Both the position numbers and the translations under genes were made by a program. The notes under the pieces are model-generated. The model did no database searches and was not told where the DNA came from. It saw only the letters and a program-made list of their open reading frames with translations. DNA of 64,000 bases. Origin: Gammaproteobacteria bacterium (GTDB lineage Bacteria; Pseudomonadota; Gammaproteobacteria; Nevskiales; Nevskiaceae). The stretch is taken from the NCBI GenBank assembly GCA_026398815.1, contig JAPLSA010000017.1:310001-374000 (forward strand). Direction: 5' to 3'. This document shows positions 44,465-53,140 of the stretch, piece by piece (positions within the stretch are counted from its first letter, which is position 1; each line of letters begins with the position of its first letter).

Positions 44465-46639
44465 ATGCGAGTGGTTCTGGCAAGTGCCGCAGCGCTCCTG
44501 AGCGCGGCGATGAGCGGGTCCCTGCAGGCGCAGGACGTAGATACCAGGGTCGATGACGGCGCCGCTCCGGCCGCCACCGACGCGGCCGGGACCCAGCCCC
44601 AAGCCGCCGCCGGCGACGAAAAGCCGGTCGAACTGGGCACCGTGCTGATCGTTGGCAAGCGTGCCGAGCGCACCAGCAAGGGCGCCACTGGCCTGAAGAT
44701 GAGCCTGCTGGAAACGCCGCAGTCGATCAGCACCGTCGACCGCCAGCAGATCGACAACTTCGCGGCCTTCAGCCTCAACGATGCCCTGAAGCTCGCCACC
44801 GGCATCAATGTCGAGGAATGGGAAACCAACCGCACGAATTACCTGGCGCGCGGCTTCGAGATCAAGAGCACGCAGATCGACGGTATTGGCATGCCCAACG
44901 ACTGGGGCATCGTCACCGGCGCGATGGACGCCTTCGGCTACGAGAAGCTCGAAGTCATTCGCGGCGCCAACGGCCTGCTGACCGGCGTCGGCAACTCCGC
45001 CGGCACGCTGAACTACGTGCGCAAGCGGCCGACCAACCGGCGCGAAGGCAGCATCGGTGTGTCGGTCGGCTCCTTCGATTTCAGGCGCATCGAGGCGGAT
45101 TACTCCACGCCGCTGACCGACGACGGCCGCTGGGCCGGGCGCGTCGTGCTGGCCGGAGAGGACAAGGATTCCTGGCTGCGCGGCCGGCAAGACGACCGGA
45201 CCTACGGCTATGCGGTGATCGACGGCCAGATCGGCGAGCACTCGACCCTGACCTTCGGCTACTCGCACCAGCAGGCCAATACCGAAGGCAATCTCTGGGG
45301 CGCGCTGGTGCTGTCCAACAGCGACGGCACGCAGGCCGAGTTCCCGCGCAGCGCATCGACCTCGCTGGACTGGACGTTCTGGGACACCCGGACGCAGACC
45401 GCTTTCGCCGAATACACCTACGCGATCGCGCCGGACTGGAACGCCAAGCTCAGCTACAACTACCGCGCGACCGACGACGACGGCTACCTGTTCTACGTCT
45501 ACACGTTGACCGGCCTGGACCCGGACACGCATACCGGGTTGGTCGGCAATCCCGGCAGTTTCCCGAGCGAGTCCGAAGCGCATCTGTTCGATCTGAATCT
45601 CGACGGCCGCTTCGAGCTGTTCGGCCACCAGCACCAGCTGCTGCTGGGCCTGGCGCGCTCGACCAGCAACGCCGACATGCAATGGCGGCCGGTGCCGGCG
45701 GACGACCCCAGCTTCGGCGCCCTGCCGGCGTTCCCGTACCCCGGCGACGCCTTCCCGATGCCGGCCTTCGGCGACGCCACCTTCTACAGTACCGACGAGC
45801 AGACGCTGACCCGCGGCTATGGCGCCACCCAGCTGAGCCTGACCGAGGCCGCCAAGCTCGTGCTCGGCTTCAACTGGGCGCGCTACAGCCGCAAGGGCAG
45901 GAGCATCTACAGCGAGCCCTACGACCAGACCGAAAGCGAACTCTCGCCGTACGCCGGGCTCACCTACCAGCTGACACCCCATCTGCTCGGCTACGCCAGC
46001 TACTCGGACATCTACCAGCCGCAGGACCAGACCGACATCGACGGCCGTTTCCTCGATCCGTCCAAGGGCGTCAACTATGAAGTGGGCGTCAAGAGCGGCT
46101 GGCTGCAGCGCCGGCTGATCGCCACGCTGGCCTGGTTCACCGCCGAACAGAAGAATCTCGCCACCTTCGCCGGTCTCAACAGCGCCGGCCAGTACTACTA
46201 CCAGGGCCTGGCGGTGGAATCGAAGGGCTTCGAGTTCGAAGTCAGCGGCAAGCCGCATGCGCTGGTCGACGTGGTGCTCGGCTTCACGGCGCTGCAGTTG
46301 CACGGCGACGACGGCGGCAATGTCTACGACTGGGTCCCGCGCCGCACCGTAAACCTGCAGGCCTCCGGCCGCATTCCCGGCCTGACCGATCTGACGCTCG
46401 GCATCGGCGGACGCTGGCAGAGCAGCATCAGCAAGCTCGACGAAAACACCAACGTCACGATCCGCCAGGGCGACTACGCCCTGATCAATGCCTTCGCGCG
46501 CTACGCGCTGGGGCACGGCGTCAGCCTGCAGATCAACGGCAACAACCTGAGCAACGAGAAGTACATCACCAGCCTCTATCAGGTCGGCTTCTACGGCGCA
46601 CCGCGCAACGTGGTGGCCGGGCTGGAATGGAAGTTCTGA
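44465..46639 (+). CDS. TonB-dependent siderophore receptor
   Basis: 724 residues. Signal peptide to about residue 22. The plug domain has the TonB-box-like region and then ETPQSISTVDRQQIDNF, LARGFEIKSTQIDGI and EVIRGANGLLTGVGNSAG, typical of siderophore receptors of the FpvA/FhuE/PupB type. A 22-strand barrel follows, ending in the aromatic C-terminus GLEWKF. It imports a ferric siderophore. A Fur box candidate at 44379 supports iron regulation. The specific siderophore is not predictable. Confidence 0.9.
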   Translation: MRVVLASAAALLSAAMSGSLQAQDVDTRVDDGAAPAATDAAGTQPQAAAGDEKPVELGTVLIVGKRAERTSKGATGLKMSLLETPQSISTVDRQQIDNFAAFSLNDALKLATGINVEEWETNRTNYLARGFEIKSTQIDGIGMPNDWGIVTGAMDAFGYEKLEVIRGANGLLTGVGNSAGTLNYVRKRPTNRREGSIGVSVGSFDFRRIEADYSTPLTDDGRWAGRVVLAGEDKDSWLRGRQDDRTYGYAVIDGQIGEHSTLTFGYSHQQANTEGNLWGALVLSNSDGTQAEFPRSASTSLDWTFWDTRTQTAFAEYTYAIAPDWNAKLSYNYRATDDDGYLFYVYTLTGLDPDTHTGLVGNPGSFPSESEAHLFDLNLDGRFELFGHQHQLLLGLARSTSNADMQWRPVPADDPSFGALPAFPYPGDAFPMPAFGDATFYSTDEQTLTRGYGATQLSLTEAAKLVLGFNWARYSRKGRSIYSEPYDQTESELSPYAGLTYQLTPHLLGYASYSDIYQPQDQTDIDGRFLDPSKGVNYEVGVKSGWLQRRLIATLAWFTAEQKNLATFAGLNSAGQYYYQGLAVESKGFEFEVSGKPHALVDVVLGFTALQLHGDDGGNVYDWVPRRTVNLQASGRIPGLTDLTLGIGGRWQSSISKLDENTNVTIRQGDYALINAFARYALGHGVSLQINGNNLSNEKYITSLYQVGFYGAPRNVVAGLEWKF

Positions 46640-46760
46640 GGCCGCAGCACCTGTGGTCCGGCGCACGGTCGAGGTCGGCCCTGGCGCCGTGAGCCGCGCG
46701 CGCCTGCTACGGTGGCGATGCCAGCACGTCCTGCTGCCATCGCCACCCCATTTCGTTCCG

Positions 46761-47819
46761 ATGTCCGAATCCGCCGTTGCCGCAAATTCCTCGCCCGCGC
46801 CGCTGCCGCCCTCGGCCAGCAGCCGTTTCGATCGCCTGCTGGCGCTGCTGAACCGCCATCCGCTGCTGCTGCCGCTGGGCAGCTTCGCGTTCGGCATCGG
46901 CAGCTTCCTGCTGGTGCAGCGGGGCGAGCATCTGGCGCGCGTGATGGCGGTGATCGCCCTGCTCGGCTGGCCCTGGCTGCTGGCCGAAGGCGCGCTCGGC
47001 CGCTGGATGGCCCGCCACTCGCGCGGCCGGCTGCCGGTCGCCACCGCCCGTTTCCTGACCCAGCAGGCGCAGCAGGAACTGCTGTTCTTCTCGCTGCCGT
47101 TCCTGTTCACGGCGATGCAGCCGGTGCCCGGCCAGATCCTGTTCGTGGCGCTGGCCGCACTGCTGGCCGTGGCTTCGGCGCTCGACCCGGTCTACTGGCA
47201 TCGGATCGCGCCGAATGCGGCGCTGTCGATGGGTTTCCACGCCGGCTGCACGTTCGTCGCCGCACTGGTGATCCTGCCGATCGCCGTGCACCTTCCGGCC
47301 GAAACCGCGCTGCCGATCGCTTTCGGCATCACCGCGCTGACCCTGGCGATCAGCCTGCCGAGGCTGATCCGCGACGCCGACGATCCGCGCAGCCGCCAGC
47401 GCCGACTGGCCTACGGCACGCTGGTGGCACTGCTGCTGGCGGCCGGATGGCTGCTGCGGGCCGCCATTCCACCGGCCGGCCTGTGGGTGCGCGATGCCCG
47501 GATCACCACCGCCATCGAAGGCAACGCACCCGGCGCTGCCATCACCCGGGTCGATGGCGCCACGCTCGCCGATGGCCTGATCGCCTTCGTCGCAGTGCGC
47601 GCGCCGCAGGGGCTGTCGCAGGCGGTGATCTTCGAGTGGTGGCACGGCGATGCCGTCGTCGATCGCATCCCGGCGCAGATCTCCGGTGGCCGCGAAGCCG
47701 GCTTCCGCACCTACAGCCGCAAGCTCAACTTCGGCGACCAGCCGCTCGGCCGCTGGCGCGTCGACCTGCGTACGCCGCAGGGCCAGCTGATCGCGCGGCT
47801 GGGCTTCGAGGTGCGCTGA
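46761..47819 (+). CDS. DUF5924/DUF2914 membrane protein
   Basis: 352 residues. The N-terminal half has about 6-7 membrane helices (from LLPLGSFAFGIGSFLLV on). The C-terminal domain (AVIFEWWHGDAVVDRIP, TYSRKLNFGDQPLGRWRVDL, GQLIARLGFEV) is a periplasmic beta domain matching DUF2914. Function unknown. Start ATG at 46761 (MSESAVAAN). It is convergent with the MarR gene. Confidence 0.78.
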   Translation: MSESAVAANSSPAPLPPSASSRFDRLLALLNRHPLLLPLGSFAFGIGSFLLVQRGEHLARVMAVIALLGWPWLLAEGALGRWMARHSRGRLPVATARFLTQQAQQELLFFSLPFLFTAMQPVPGQILFVALAALLAVASALDPVYWHRIAPNAALSMGFHAGCTFVAALVILPIAVHLPAETALPIAFGITALTLAISLPRLIRDADDPRSRQRRLAYGTLVALLLAAGWLLRAAIPPAGLWVRDARITTAIEGNAPGAAITRVDGATLADGLIAFVAVRAPQGLSQAVIFEWWHGDAVVDRIPAQISGGREAGFRTYSRKLNFGDQPLGRWRVDLRTPQGQLIARLGFEVR

Positions 47820-47831
47820 CGGGCGTGCCGG

Positions 47832-48476
47832 CTAGCGCCGCGTGCGGCGCGGCTTGACGGCCGCCGTCGCCGCTTCCAGCGCAGCCGGCGGCACCGGCTT
47901 TTCGCGCTCGACGATGTCGATGATGGCGCTGACCCGAGTCAGGAAATGCACGCCCTGCGCGGATTCCTCGTCGCGCAGGTGGTTGACCATGCGCTGCAGG
48001 AAGCGATGGCCCTGGGCCACCATCCAGGCGATCTGCTCCTCGCCGGCCGGCGTCAGCACCACATAGCGTTCGCGGGCCGACAGCGGGTTCTCGACGATCG
48101 CCAGCAGTTCGTACGGCGGCTTGGCCAGCACCCGCAGCGCCTTGGAGATCGCCGAGTTGCCGATCTCGAACCAGCGGGTGATCGAGCGCTCGATGTCCTT
48201 GCGCGCCATCCGCGTGCCGCCTTCGCCTTCGCTGCGGATCAGCCACAGGATCGCGACCTGATGGCGGGTCAGCCGGCCACCGCGCAGCGCGTCTTCGATG
48301 CCGATGCCGATCTTGTAGTGGACCGGATAGAACAGGTCGAGGAAGTCGCGCGCCGCCCGCGAGATGCCGGTGACGGGCGCCGCAGCGACCACCGCCGTAT
48401 CGACGGTTTCCCCCGCCTGCGGGTCTGCCCCGTTTGACCGCGCCTCGATTCCGGTTTTATTGTGTCTTCGAGACAT
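47832..48476 (-). CDS. MarR-family transcriptional regulator
   Basis: 214 residues. The winged-helix core is visible: LTRHQVAILWLIRS, SITRWFEIGNSAISKALRVL (recognition helix), and ERYVVLTPAGEEQI (wing). N-terminal extension of about 60 residues. It diverges from the P450 gene over 76 nt, the arrangement expected for a MarR repressor of an inducible oxidase. The start ATG at 48476 was preferred; an earlier start reads into non-conserved sequence. Confidence 0.87.
   Translation of the reverse strand: MSRRHNKTGIEARSNGADPQAGETVDTAVVAAAPVTGISRAARDFLDLFYPVHYKIGIGIEDALRGGRLTRHQVAILWLIRSEGEGGTRMARKDIERSITRWFEIGNSAISKALRVLAKPPYELLAIVENPLSARERYVVLTPAGEEQIAWMVAQGHRFLQRMVNHLRDEESAQGVHFLTRVSAIIDIVEREKPVPPAALEAATAAVKPRRTRR
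48463..48475. promoter_or_regulatory. Possible MarR operator
   Basis: Inverted repeat TGTCT/AGACA with a 3-nt spacer, overlapping the MarR start codon and about 80 nt before the P450 ATG. Short arms; it could be autoregulatory, but the evidence is weak. Confidence 0.3.
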
Positions 48477-48552
48477 AGTTTCCCGTAGCCATAAAAATGC
48501 AAAGCCGTTCGCGGCGGCGCACGAACCATTATCGAACAGCGAGGAGAGCTTC

Positions 48553-50178
48553 ATGCAGCGACAGTTCCAGGCCAGCGATCTGGCCACACCCGAGATCATC
48601 GCCAACCCCTATCCGGCCTATGCGGCGCTGCGTGCGCAGTCGCCGCTGCCGGGCTATGCGGACTGGCCGCCCGGTACCGTGCCCGGCCGCGATGCGCCGC
48701 TGAAGGCCTGGGCGCTGCTGAGCCATGCGCATGTGCAGGCGGCCGCGCGCGATCCGGTGACGTTCTCCTCCGCGAACTTCCAGCAGGACACCGGCGCGCC
48801 GACGCTGATGCTGGTCAATCACGACGATCCGGAGCACGCCAAGCTGCGGCGCATCGTGGTCAAGGCGTTCACGCCGAAACGGGTGCGCGAACTGCGGCCG
48901 GCGATCGAAGCCGTGGTCCGCGACCTGCTCGGCCAGTTGCCGGCCGGCGAGTTCGATGGCGTGTCGGCGCTGTGCGCCGGCCTGCCGGCGCGGCTGATGG
49001 TGCATCTGCTCGGCCTGCCGGCCGACCTGACCGATCGCTTCCAGCGCTGGTCCAACGCCTTCATGCTCAGCGCCGACCTGTCGGCCGAGGAACGCGACGC
49101 CAGCAATCGCGAGATGGTTGGCTACTTCATGCAGACCGTCGCCGAACGGGCGGCCCGGCTGGCCCGGGGCGAAGCGCCGAACGACGATCTGATCGACGCG
49201 CTGCTGATAGCCGAATCGGAAGGCCAGAAGCTCAGCCAGGACGAGGTCTGGCGCTTCTGCTTCACGCTGGTCGTCGCCGGCAGCGAAACCACCATGTACT
49301 TCGCGACCAACTGCCTGCAGATGCTGGCCCAGCAGCCCGAGGTGTGGGCCACGCTGCAGGCGGATCGCGGCAAGATCGGCCGCTTCCTCAGCGAAACGCT
49401 GCGGATGACCGGCCCGCCGCAGCGGCTGTTCCGGCAGGTCATGCGCGACGTCGAGATCGGCGGCCAGCGGATCGCCGCCGGCGAATGGGTGGCGCTGTTC
49501 TTCGCCTCGGCGAACCACGATCCCGAGGTGTTTCCGGAACCGGACCGCTTCCGCCTCGATCGCGACAACGCCGGCCAGCACCTGAGCTTCGGTCACGGCA
49601 TCCACTACTGCCTCGGCGCGCCGCTGGCCAGCCTGGAAGTCGAATGCCTGATCAGCGGCCTGCTCGATGGTTATCGCAGCCTGCGGCCGGGCCTGGCGCC
49701 CGCCATTCCGCAGACCGCCACGCTGCTGCAGCACAGCTGCACCACCCTGCCCCTGATCCTGGAGCCGAATGTCATGCGCCTCGAAGAACGCAATGTCGCG
49801 ATGGTCAAGGAAGTCTTCGCCCGCTTCGGCGCTGCCGATGTGCCGGGCATCCTCGAACTGCTCGACGAGCAGGTGGTGATCGACTTCTACGGCCCGCCGG
49901 TGATCCCTTACGCCGGCCACTACGAAACGCGCAGCGAAGCCCGGCGCTTCTTCGACACGGTGCTGGCCTCGGTCGACATCCACCAGTTCGATGCCGAGGA
50001 GTTCATCGCCAGCGACGACAAGGTGGTGGTCACCGGCCACCTGCGCCTCACCGCGCGCCGCACCGGCGGCAACATCGATTCCGACTTCGTGCACGTGATC
50101 ACCGTGCGGGACGGCAAGTGGCTGCACTTCCGGGATTTCATGAACACCGCCATCGCCCAGCAGGCGTTCGGCGGCTGA
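48553..50178 (+). CDS. Cytochrome P450 fused to a SnoaL-like domain
   Basis: 541 residues, longer than the usual 400 of a bacterial P450. Residues 1-400 are the P450: oxygen-binding VAGSETTMYF in helix I, ExxR in SETLRM, and the heme loop FGHGIHYCLGAPLA with the axial Cys. From about residue 408 on comes a separate domain, MRLEERNVAMVKEVFARFG then VVIDFYGPPVIPYAG and GKWLHFRDFMNTA, the NTF2/SnoaL fold used by cyclases and hydratases. GAGGAGAG at 48541 precedes the ATG. An internal ATG at 49774 with GGAG 9 nt before it could also make the SnoaL part alone (134 residues). The gene is likely under the divergent MarR. Substrate unknown. Confidence 0.87.
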   Translation: MQRQFQASDLATPEIIANPYPAYAALRAQSPLPGYADWPPGTVPGRDAPLKAWALLSHAHVQAAARDPVTFSSANFQQDTGAPTLMLVNHDDPEHAKLRRIVVKAFTPKRVRELRPAIEAVVRDLLGQLPAGEFDGVSALCAGLPARLMVHLLGLPADLTDRFQRWSNAFMLSADLSAEERDASNREMVGYFMQTVAERAARLARGEAPNDDLIDALLIAESEGQKLSQDEVWRFCFTLVVAGSETTMYFATNCLQMLAQQPEVWATLQADRGKIGRFLSETLRMTGPPQRLFRQVMRDVEIGGQRIAAGEWVALFFASANHDPEVFPEPDRFRLDRDNAGQHLSFGHGIHYCLGAPLASLEVECLISGLLDGYRSLRPGLAPAIPQTATLLQHSCTTLPLILEPNVMRLEERNVAMVKEVFARFGAADVPGILELLDEQVVIDFYGPPVIPYAGHYETRSEARRFFDTVLASVDIHQFDAEEFIASDDKVVVTGHLRLTARRTGGNIDSDFVHVITVRDGKWLHFRDFMNTAIAQQAFGG

Positions 50179-50303
50179 TCGATCGATGACCGGCCGGGGC
50201 GGTCACGGCCGGCCCCGGCCGGCACTGCAGGGAACGCCACTGACAAGCCGCGTCGGCCGCGCAGGAAGCGGCGTCGACGCCTCCATCAAGCGAGCACACA
50301 GCC

Positions 50304-50498
50304 ATGCTGTCATTTGATCAACGCAACAGAATCTGGACCCGCGAGTGCTCGCGCTGCCTCGCGGAGCAGGAACCGACGCCGCCGTTCGGCCCGGATTTCC
50401 TGTGCTGGGTGCTGGACCTACCGGCGGCGTCGCCGTCGGCAGCCTATTTCCTCATCGAACGCGAACCCGCCGCGCGTATCCAGCCCGGCGATCGCTAG
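50304..50498 (+). CDS. Possible small protein between the P450 and the tRNA
   Basis: 64 residues from ATG to a TAG. It has two cysteines as CSRC and no recognisable domain. The only evidence is an open frame in a stretch that otherwise has no gene (50179-50582). No good ribosome site. The rest of that gap is the end of the P450 transcript and the tRNA terminator. It may be noise. Confidence 0.25.
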   Translation: MLSFDQRNRIWTRECSRCLAEQEPTPPFGPDFLCWVLDLPAASPSAAYFLIEREPAARIQPGDR

Positions 50499-50528
50499 GC
50501 TCCGGGAACTTGCCGGCGCCACGGTCCG

Positions 50529-50569
50529 GAAACGACAACGGCCACCTCGCAGGTGGCCGTTGTCGTTTC
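50529..50569. terminator. Hairpin terminator downstream of tRNA-Pro
   Basis: A perfect 19-bp inverted repeat (50529-50547 and 50551-50569) with a 3-nt loop (CGC). It sits 13 nt beyond the tRNA 3' end on the minus strand. The arm ends in TTTC, a short U-tract in either direction. It is most simply the tRNA transcript terminator. Confidence 0.8.
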
Positions 50570-50582
50570 AATCCTGGATGAC

Positions 50583-50659
50583 TGGTCGGAGAGACAGGAA
50601 TCGAACCTGCGACCCCCTGCTCCCAAAGCAGGTGCTCTACCAAGCTGAGCTACTCTCCG
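50583..50659 (-). tRNA. tRNA-Pro (anticodon TGG)
   Basis: 77 nt including an encoded CCA. Acceptor arms CGGAGAG and CTCTCCG pair. D-arm GCTC...GAGC; anticodon stem CCTGC/GCAGG with loop TTTGGGA, giving anticodon UGG; T-arm GCAGGTTCGATTCCTGT. It decodes proline codons CCN, mainly CCA and CCG. Confidence 0.97.
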
Positions 50660-50693
50660 AAGGCGCGCATCTTACTCGTTTGCCGATCGCGCG

Positions 50694-50708
50694 GTGCCGG
50701 CGCGGCAC
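50694..50708 (-). terminator. Possible hairpin after the ubiI-like gene
   Basis: A 6-bp stem GTGCCG/CGGCAC with a 3-nt loop, 36 nt beyond the stop of the ubiquinone hydroxylase gene. No T-run, so weak. Confidence 0.25.
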
Positions 50709-50743
50709 GTCTGACCTTGTGATCGTCGGCATGGAACGCGGCG

Positions 50744-51940
50744 TCAACCGCTCCCGGCCGCAGCCTGGCGCGCCAGCAGCGCCTTGATCGGGGCGATCCG
50801 GTTGACCGTCTCCAGCCCCAGCCCGAGCACCTCACGCAGGCCGGGCAGCGCACTGCCGAAGCCGCGATAGAGGCCATCGGTCAGGGCCAGCATCTCCAGA
50901 TTGGCGGCCTTGCGGGCGCGGCTGTACGCCGACAGCGCACGCGCCGACGCCCAGTCGCGGCCGGCATCGCGGGCGGCAGCCAGCACGGTGACCAGTTCGG
51001 CCACATCGGCGAAACCGAGATTGGCGCCCTGCCCGGCCAGCGGATGGATGGCGTGCGCGGCATCGCCGACCAGCACCAAACCATCGCGGTGGTAGTCGCG
51101 GGCGTGCAGCAGGCGCAGCGGAAACGCGCTGCGCGCACCCAGCGCCGTGACCTCGCCAAGCGCGTGCTGGCTGGCCTCGGCCAGCGCGGCAGCGAAGGCC
51201 CGGTCGTCCAGCGCCAGCAGTTCGGCAGCGCGCGCGGTATCGGCCGACCAGACGATCGAATGGCGGCCATCGGCGAGCGGCAGGAAGGCCAGCGGCCCGG
51301 TCTCGAGAAAGCGCTGGAAGGCGCGACCGGCCGGTGCTTCGGCGAGCGTCAGCTGGGCGACGATCGCGCGCTGCGCGTAGCGCCAGGTCACGGTGTCGAT
51401 GCCGGCCTGCTCGCGCAGCGGCGAGTCGGCGCCATCGGCGGCCACTACCAGCCGGGCGCGCAGCTGCTCGCCGTTGCCGATCTGCAGCACGCCGTGGGTG
51501 TCATCGCCACCGGGCTCCGGCAGCTGCACGGACAGCACCTGCACGCCGGTGCGGACCGGCAAGTCGCCGAGCCGCTGCCAGGCGGCGGCACGGATCAAAT
51601 CCTGTTCGACGATCCAGCCGAGCGCGGCCTGGCCGCTGTCGGCGGCGTCGAACAGCAGTCCGAGTTCGGCGGCGCGCGCCCAGACCTGCATCTGCCGGTA
51701 CGGGCTGATGCGGGCAGCCGCGATCGCCGGCCAGACACCGAGCCGTTCCAGCAGGCGGGCGGACGAGGCGGCAACGGCATAGACGCGGCTGTCGTACTGC
51801 GCCGGATCGAACGGCGGCGGCGGCCCGCCCTGTTCGACCAGCTGCACCGAAAAACCGGCCTGGTGCAGCGCCAGCGCCGCGACCACGCCAACCGGGCCGC
51901 CGCCGACGACGGCGATGTCACAGCGATCGGCCCGGCTCAT
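50744..51940 (-). CDS. ubiI: Ubiquinone-biosynthesis FAD hydroxylase (UbiI/UbiF/VisC type)
   Basis: 398 residues of the UbiH/COQ6 family. FAD motif GGGPVG near residue 13, the DG motif VVAADGADSPLRE, and LVGDAAHAIHPLAGQGANLGFADV for the flavin pyrophosphate. It hydroxylates the polyprenyl-phenol ring in ubiquinone synthesis; by position it corresponds to UbiI (C5 hydroxylase) in the E. coli ygfB-pepP-ubiH-ubiI cluster, but UbiF or UbiM-like specificity cannot be excluded. Its ATG overlaps the ubiH stop (ATGA). Confidence 0.85.
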   Translation of the reverse strand: MSRADRCDIAVVGGGPVGVVAALALHQAGFSVQLVEQGGPPPPFDPAQYDSRVYAVAASSARLLERLGVWPAIAAARISPYRQMQVWARAAELGLLFDAADSGQAALGWIVEQDLIRAAAWQRLGDLPVRTGVQVLSVQLPEPGGDDTHGVLQIGNGEQLRARLVVAADGADSPLREQAGIDTVTWRYAQRAIVAQLTLAEAPAGRAFQRFLETGPLAFLPLADGRHSIVWSADTARAAELLALDDRAFAAALAEASQHALGEVTALGARSAFPLRLLHARDYHRDGLVLVGDAAHAIHPLAGQGANLGFADVAELVTVLAAARDAGRDWASARALSAYSRARKAANLEMLALTDGLYRGFGSALPGLREVLGLGLETVNRIAPIKALLARQAAAGSG

Positions 51941-53133
51941 GAGACGACACCTCGGCTGGCCGGCAGGCCGAGATGGCCCAGGTGCTGGCGCAGCAGCGCT
52001 TCGCGGATCGGCGGTGCCAGGCTGGCGGCCACCAGCCCCCAGTGCCGCGCCTGCGACAGGCCGGGCGCGCGGTTGGAGAACGCCCGGACCAGCAGGTCGG
52101 TGAAGCCGGTGACCCGTTCGCGATCGGTGCGGCGGCTGCTGGCGTAATCGGCCAGCAGCGCCGGCGCGCCGGGATCGGCGGCGGCCGCGACCCGCTCGGC
52201 CAGATGGGCGACATCGCGCAGCCCCAGGTTGAAGCCCTGCGCGGCCACCGGATGCAGGCTTTGCGCGGCATTGCCGATCAGCACGCAGCGCGGCGCCACC
52301 ACCGCTTCGCTGACCACCCGCGACAGCGGCCAGGCGCGCCGCGCGCCGAGCGCGGTGAAGCGTCCCAGGCGACCGCCGAAGACGGCCTGCGCGGCCGCTC
52401 GGTAGTGTTCGTCGGTGCAATCCATCATTGCAGCGGCCTGCTCGCTGGGCATCGTCCAGACCAGCGAAGCGGCGTCATCCGGCTTCGGAATCAGCGCCAT
52501 CGGGCCATCCGGCGTGAACCGTTCGTAGGCCACGCCCTGGTGCGGGCGCGACAGGCGCACCGCCGACACGATGGCGTGCTGGCGGTAGTCGCGCTGCTCG
52601 GCGGCGATGCCGAGCAGCGTCCGGACGCTGGACTGCGCGCCGTCGGCGGCCGCCACCAGCCGGGCGCGTACCGCGCTGCCGTCATCGAGGCCGAGCAGCA
52701 CCGCATCGCCCTGATCGTCCAGCGCGACCACGCGGGCCGGCTGCCGCAGCTCGAGATTGCCGGCCTGCTTCATGGCCGCCGCCAGCGCCGCGCCGATCGC
52801 CCGCAGCGGCAGGTTGTAGCCCAGCGCCGCAATGCCGGCCTCGTCGGCATCGAAGCGGGTGCTGCCGAAGCGGCCTTTCTCGGAGATATGGGTCGCCAGG
52901 ATGGCGGCGGCGTCCGGCCGCAATGCCGGCCAGACGCCGAAGTCGTCGAGGATGCGTTGACTGGCGTCGTTGAGCGCGATGCAGCGCTCGTCCCAGCTCG
53001 GCGGGCTCTGCGGCGGCGCGGCTGCTTCGATCAGCACCACCCGGTGCCGGCTGCGGGCCAGGCGCACGGCCAGGCTGGCGCCGACCAGGCCACCGCCGAC
53101 GATTGCGATGTCGTGGGTCACTGCGGAATTCAT
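51937..53133 (-). CDS. ubiH: 2-octaprenyl-6-methoxyphenol hydroxylase UbiH
   Basis: 398 residues. FAD motif GGGLVGASLA, DG motif AADGAQSSVRT, and the flavin motif GNAAQSLHPVAAQGFNLGLRDV, where GN replaces the usual GD, as I recall for UbiH. It adds the C1 hydroxyl of the ubiquinone ring using O2. It is the third or fourth gene of the pepP-ubiH-ubiI operon and overlaps the next gene. The DUF3667 gene sits 7 nt downstream of pepP's neighbour, between pepP and ubiH. Confidence 0.9.
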   Translation of the reverse strand: MNSAVTHDIAIVGGGLVGASLAVRLARSRHRVVLIEAAAPPQSPPSWDERCIALNDASQRILDDFGVWPALRPDAAAILATHISEKGRFGSTRFDADEAGIAALGYNLPLRAIGAALAAAMKQAGNLELRQPARVVALDDQGDAVLLGLDDGSAVRARLVAAADGAQSSVRTLLGIAAEQRDYRQHAIVSAVRLSRPHQGVAYERFTPDGPMALIPKPDDAASLVWTMPSEQAAAMMDCTDEHYRAAAQAVFGGRLGRFTALGARRAWPLSRVVSEAVVAPRCVLIGNAAQSLHPVAAQGFNLGLRDVAHLAERVAAAADPGAPALLADYASSRRTDRERVTGFTDLLVRAFSNRAPGLSQARHWGLVAASLAPPIREALLRQHLGHLGLPASRGVVS

Positions 53134-53140
53134 CAGGGGA

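Noticed and set aside
43157-47110. A 1317-codon open frame on the minus strand opposite the usher end, fimbrial subunit, DUF1003 and TonB-receptor genes.
   Set aside because: It lies antisense to well-supported genes, is Ala/Arg/Gly/Gln-rich without domain motifs, and such long antisense frames are expected in GC-rich DNA.
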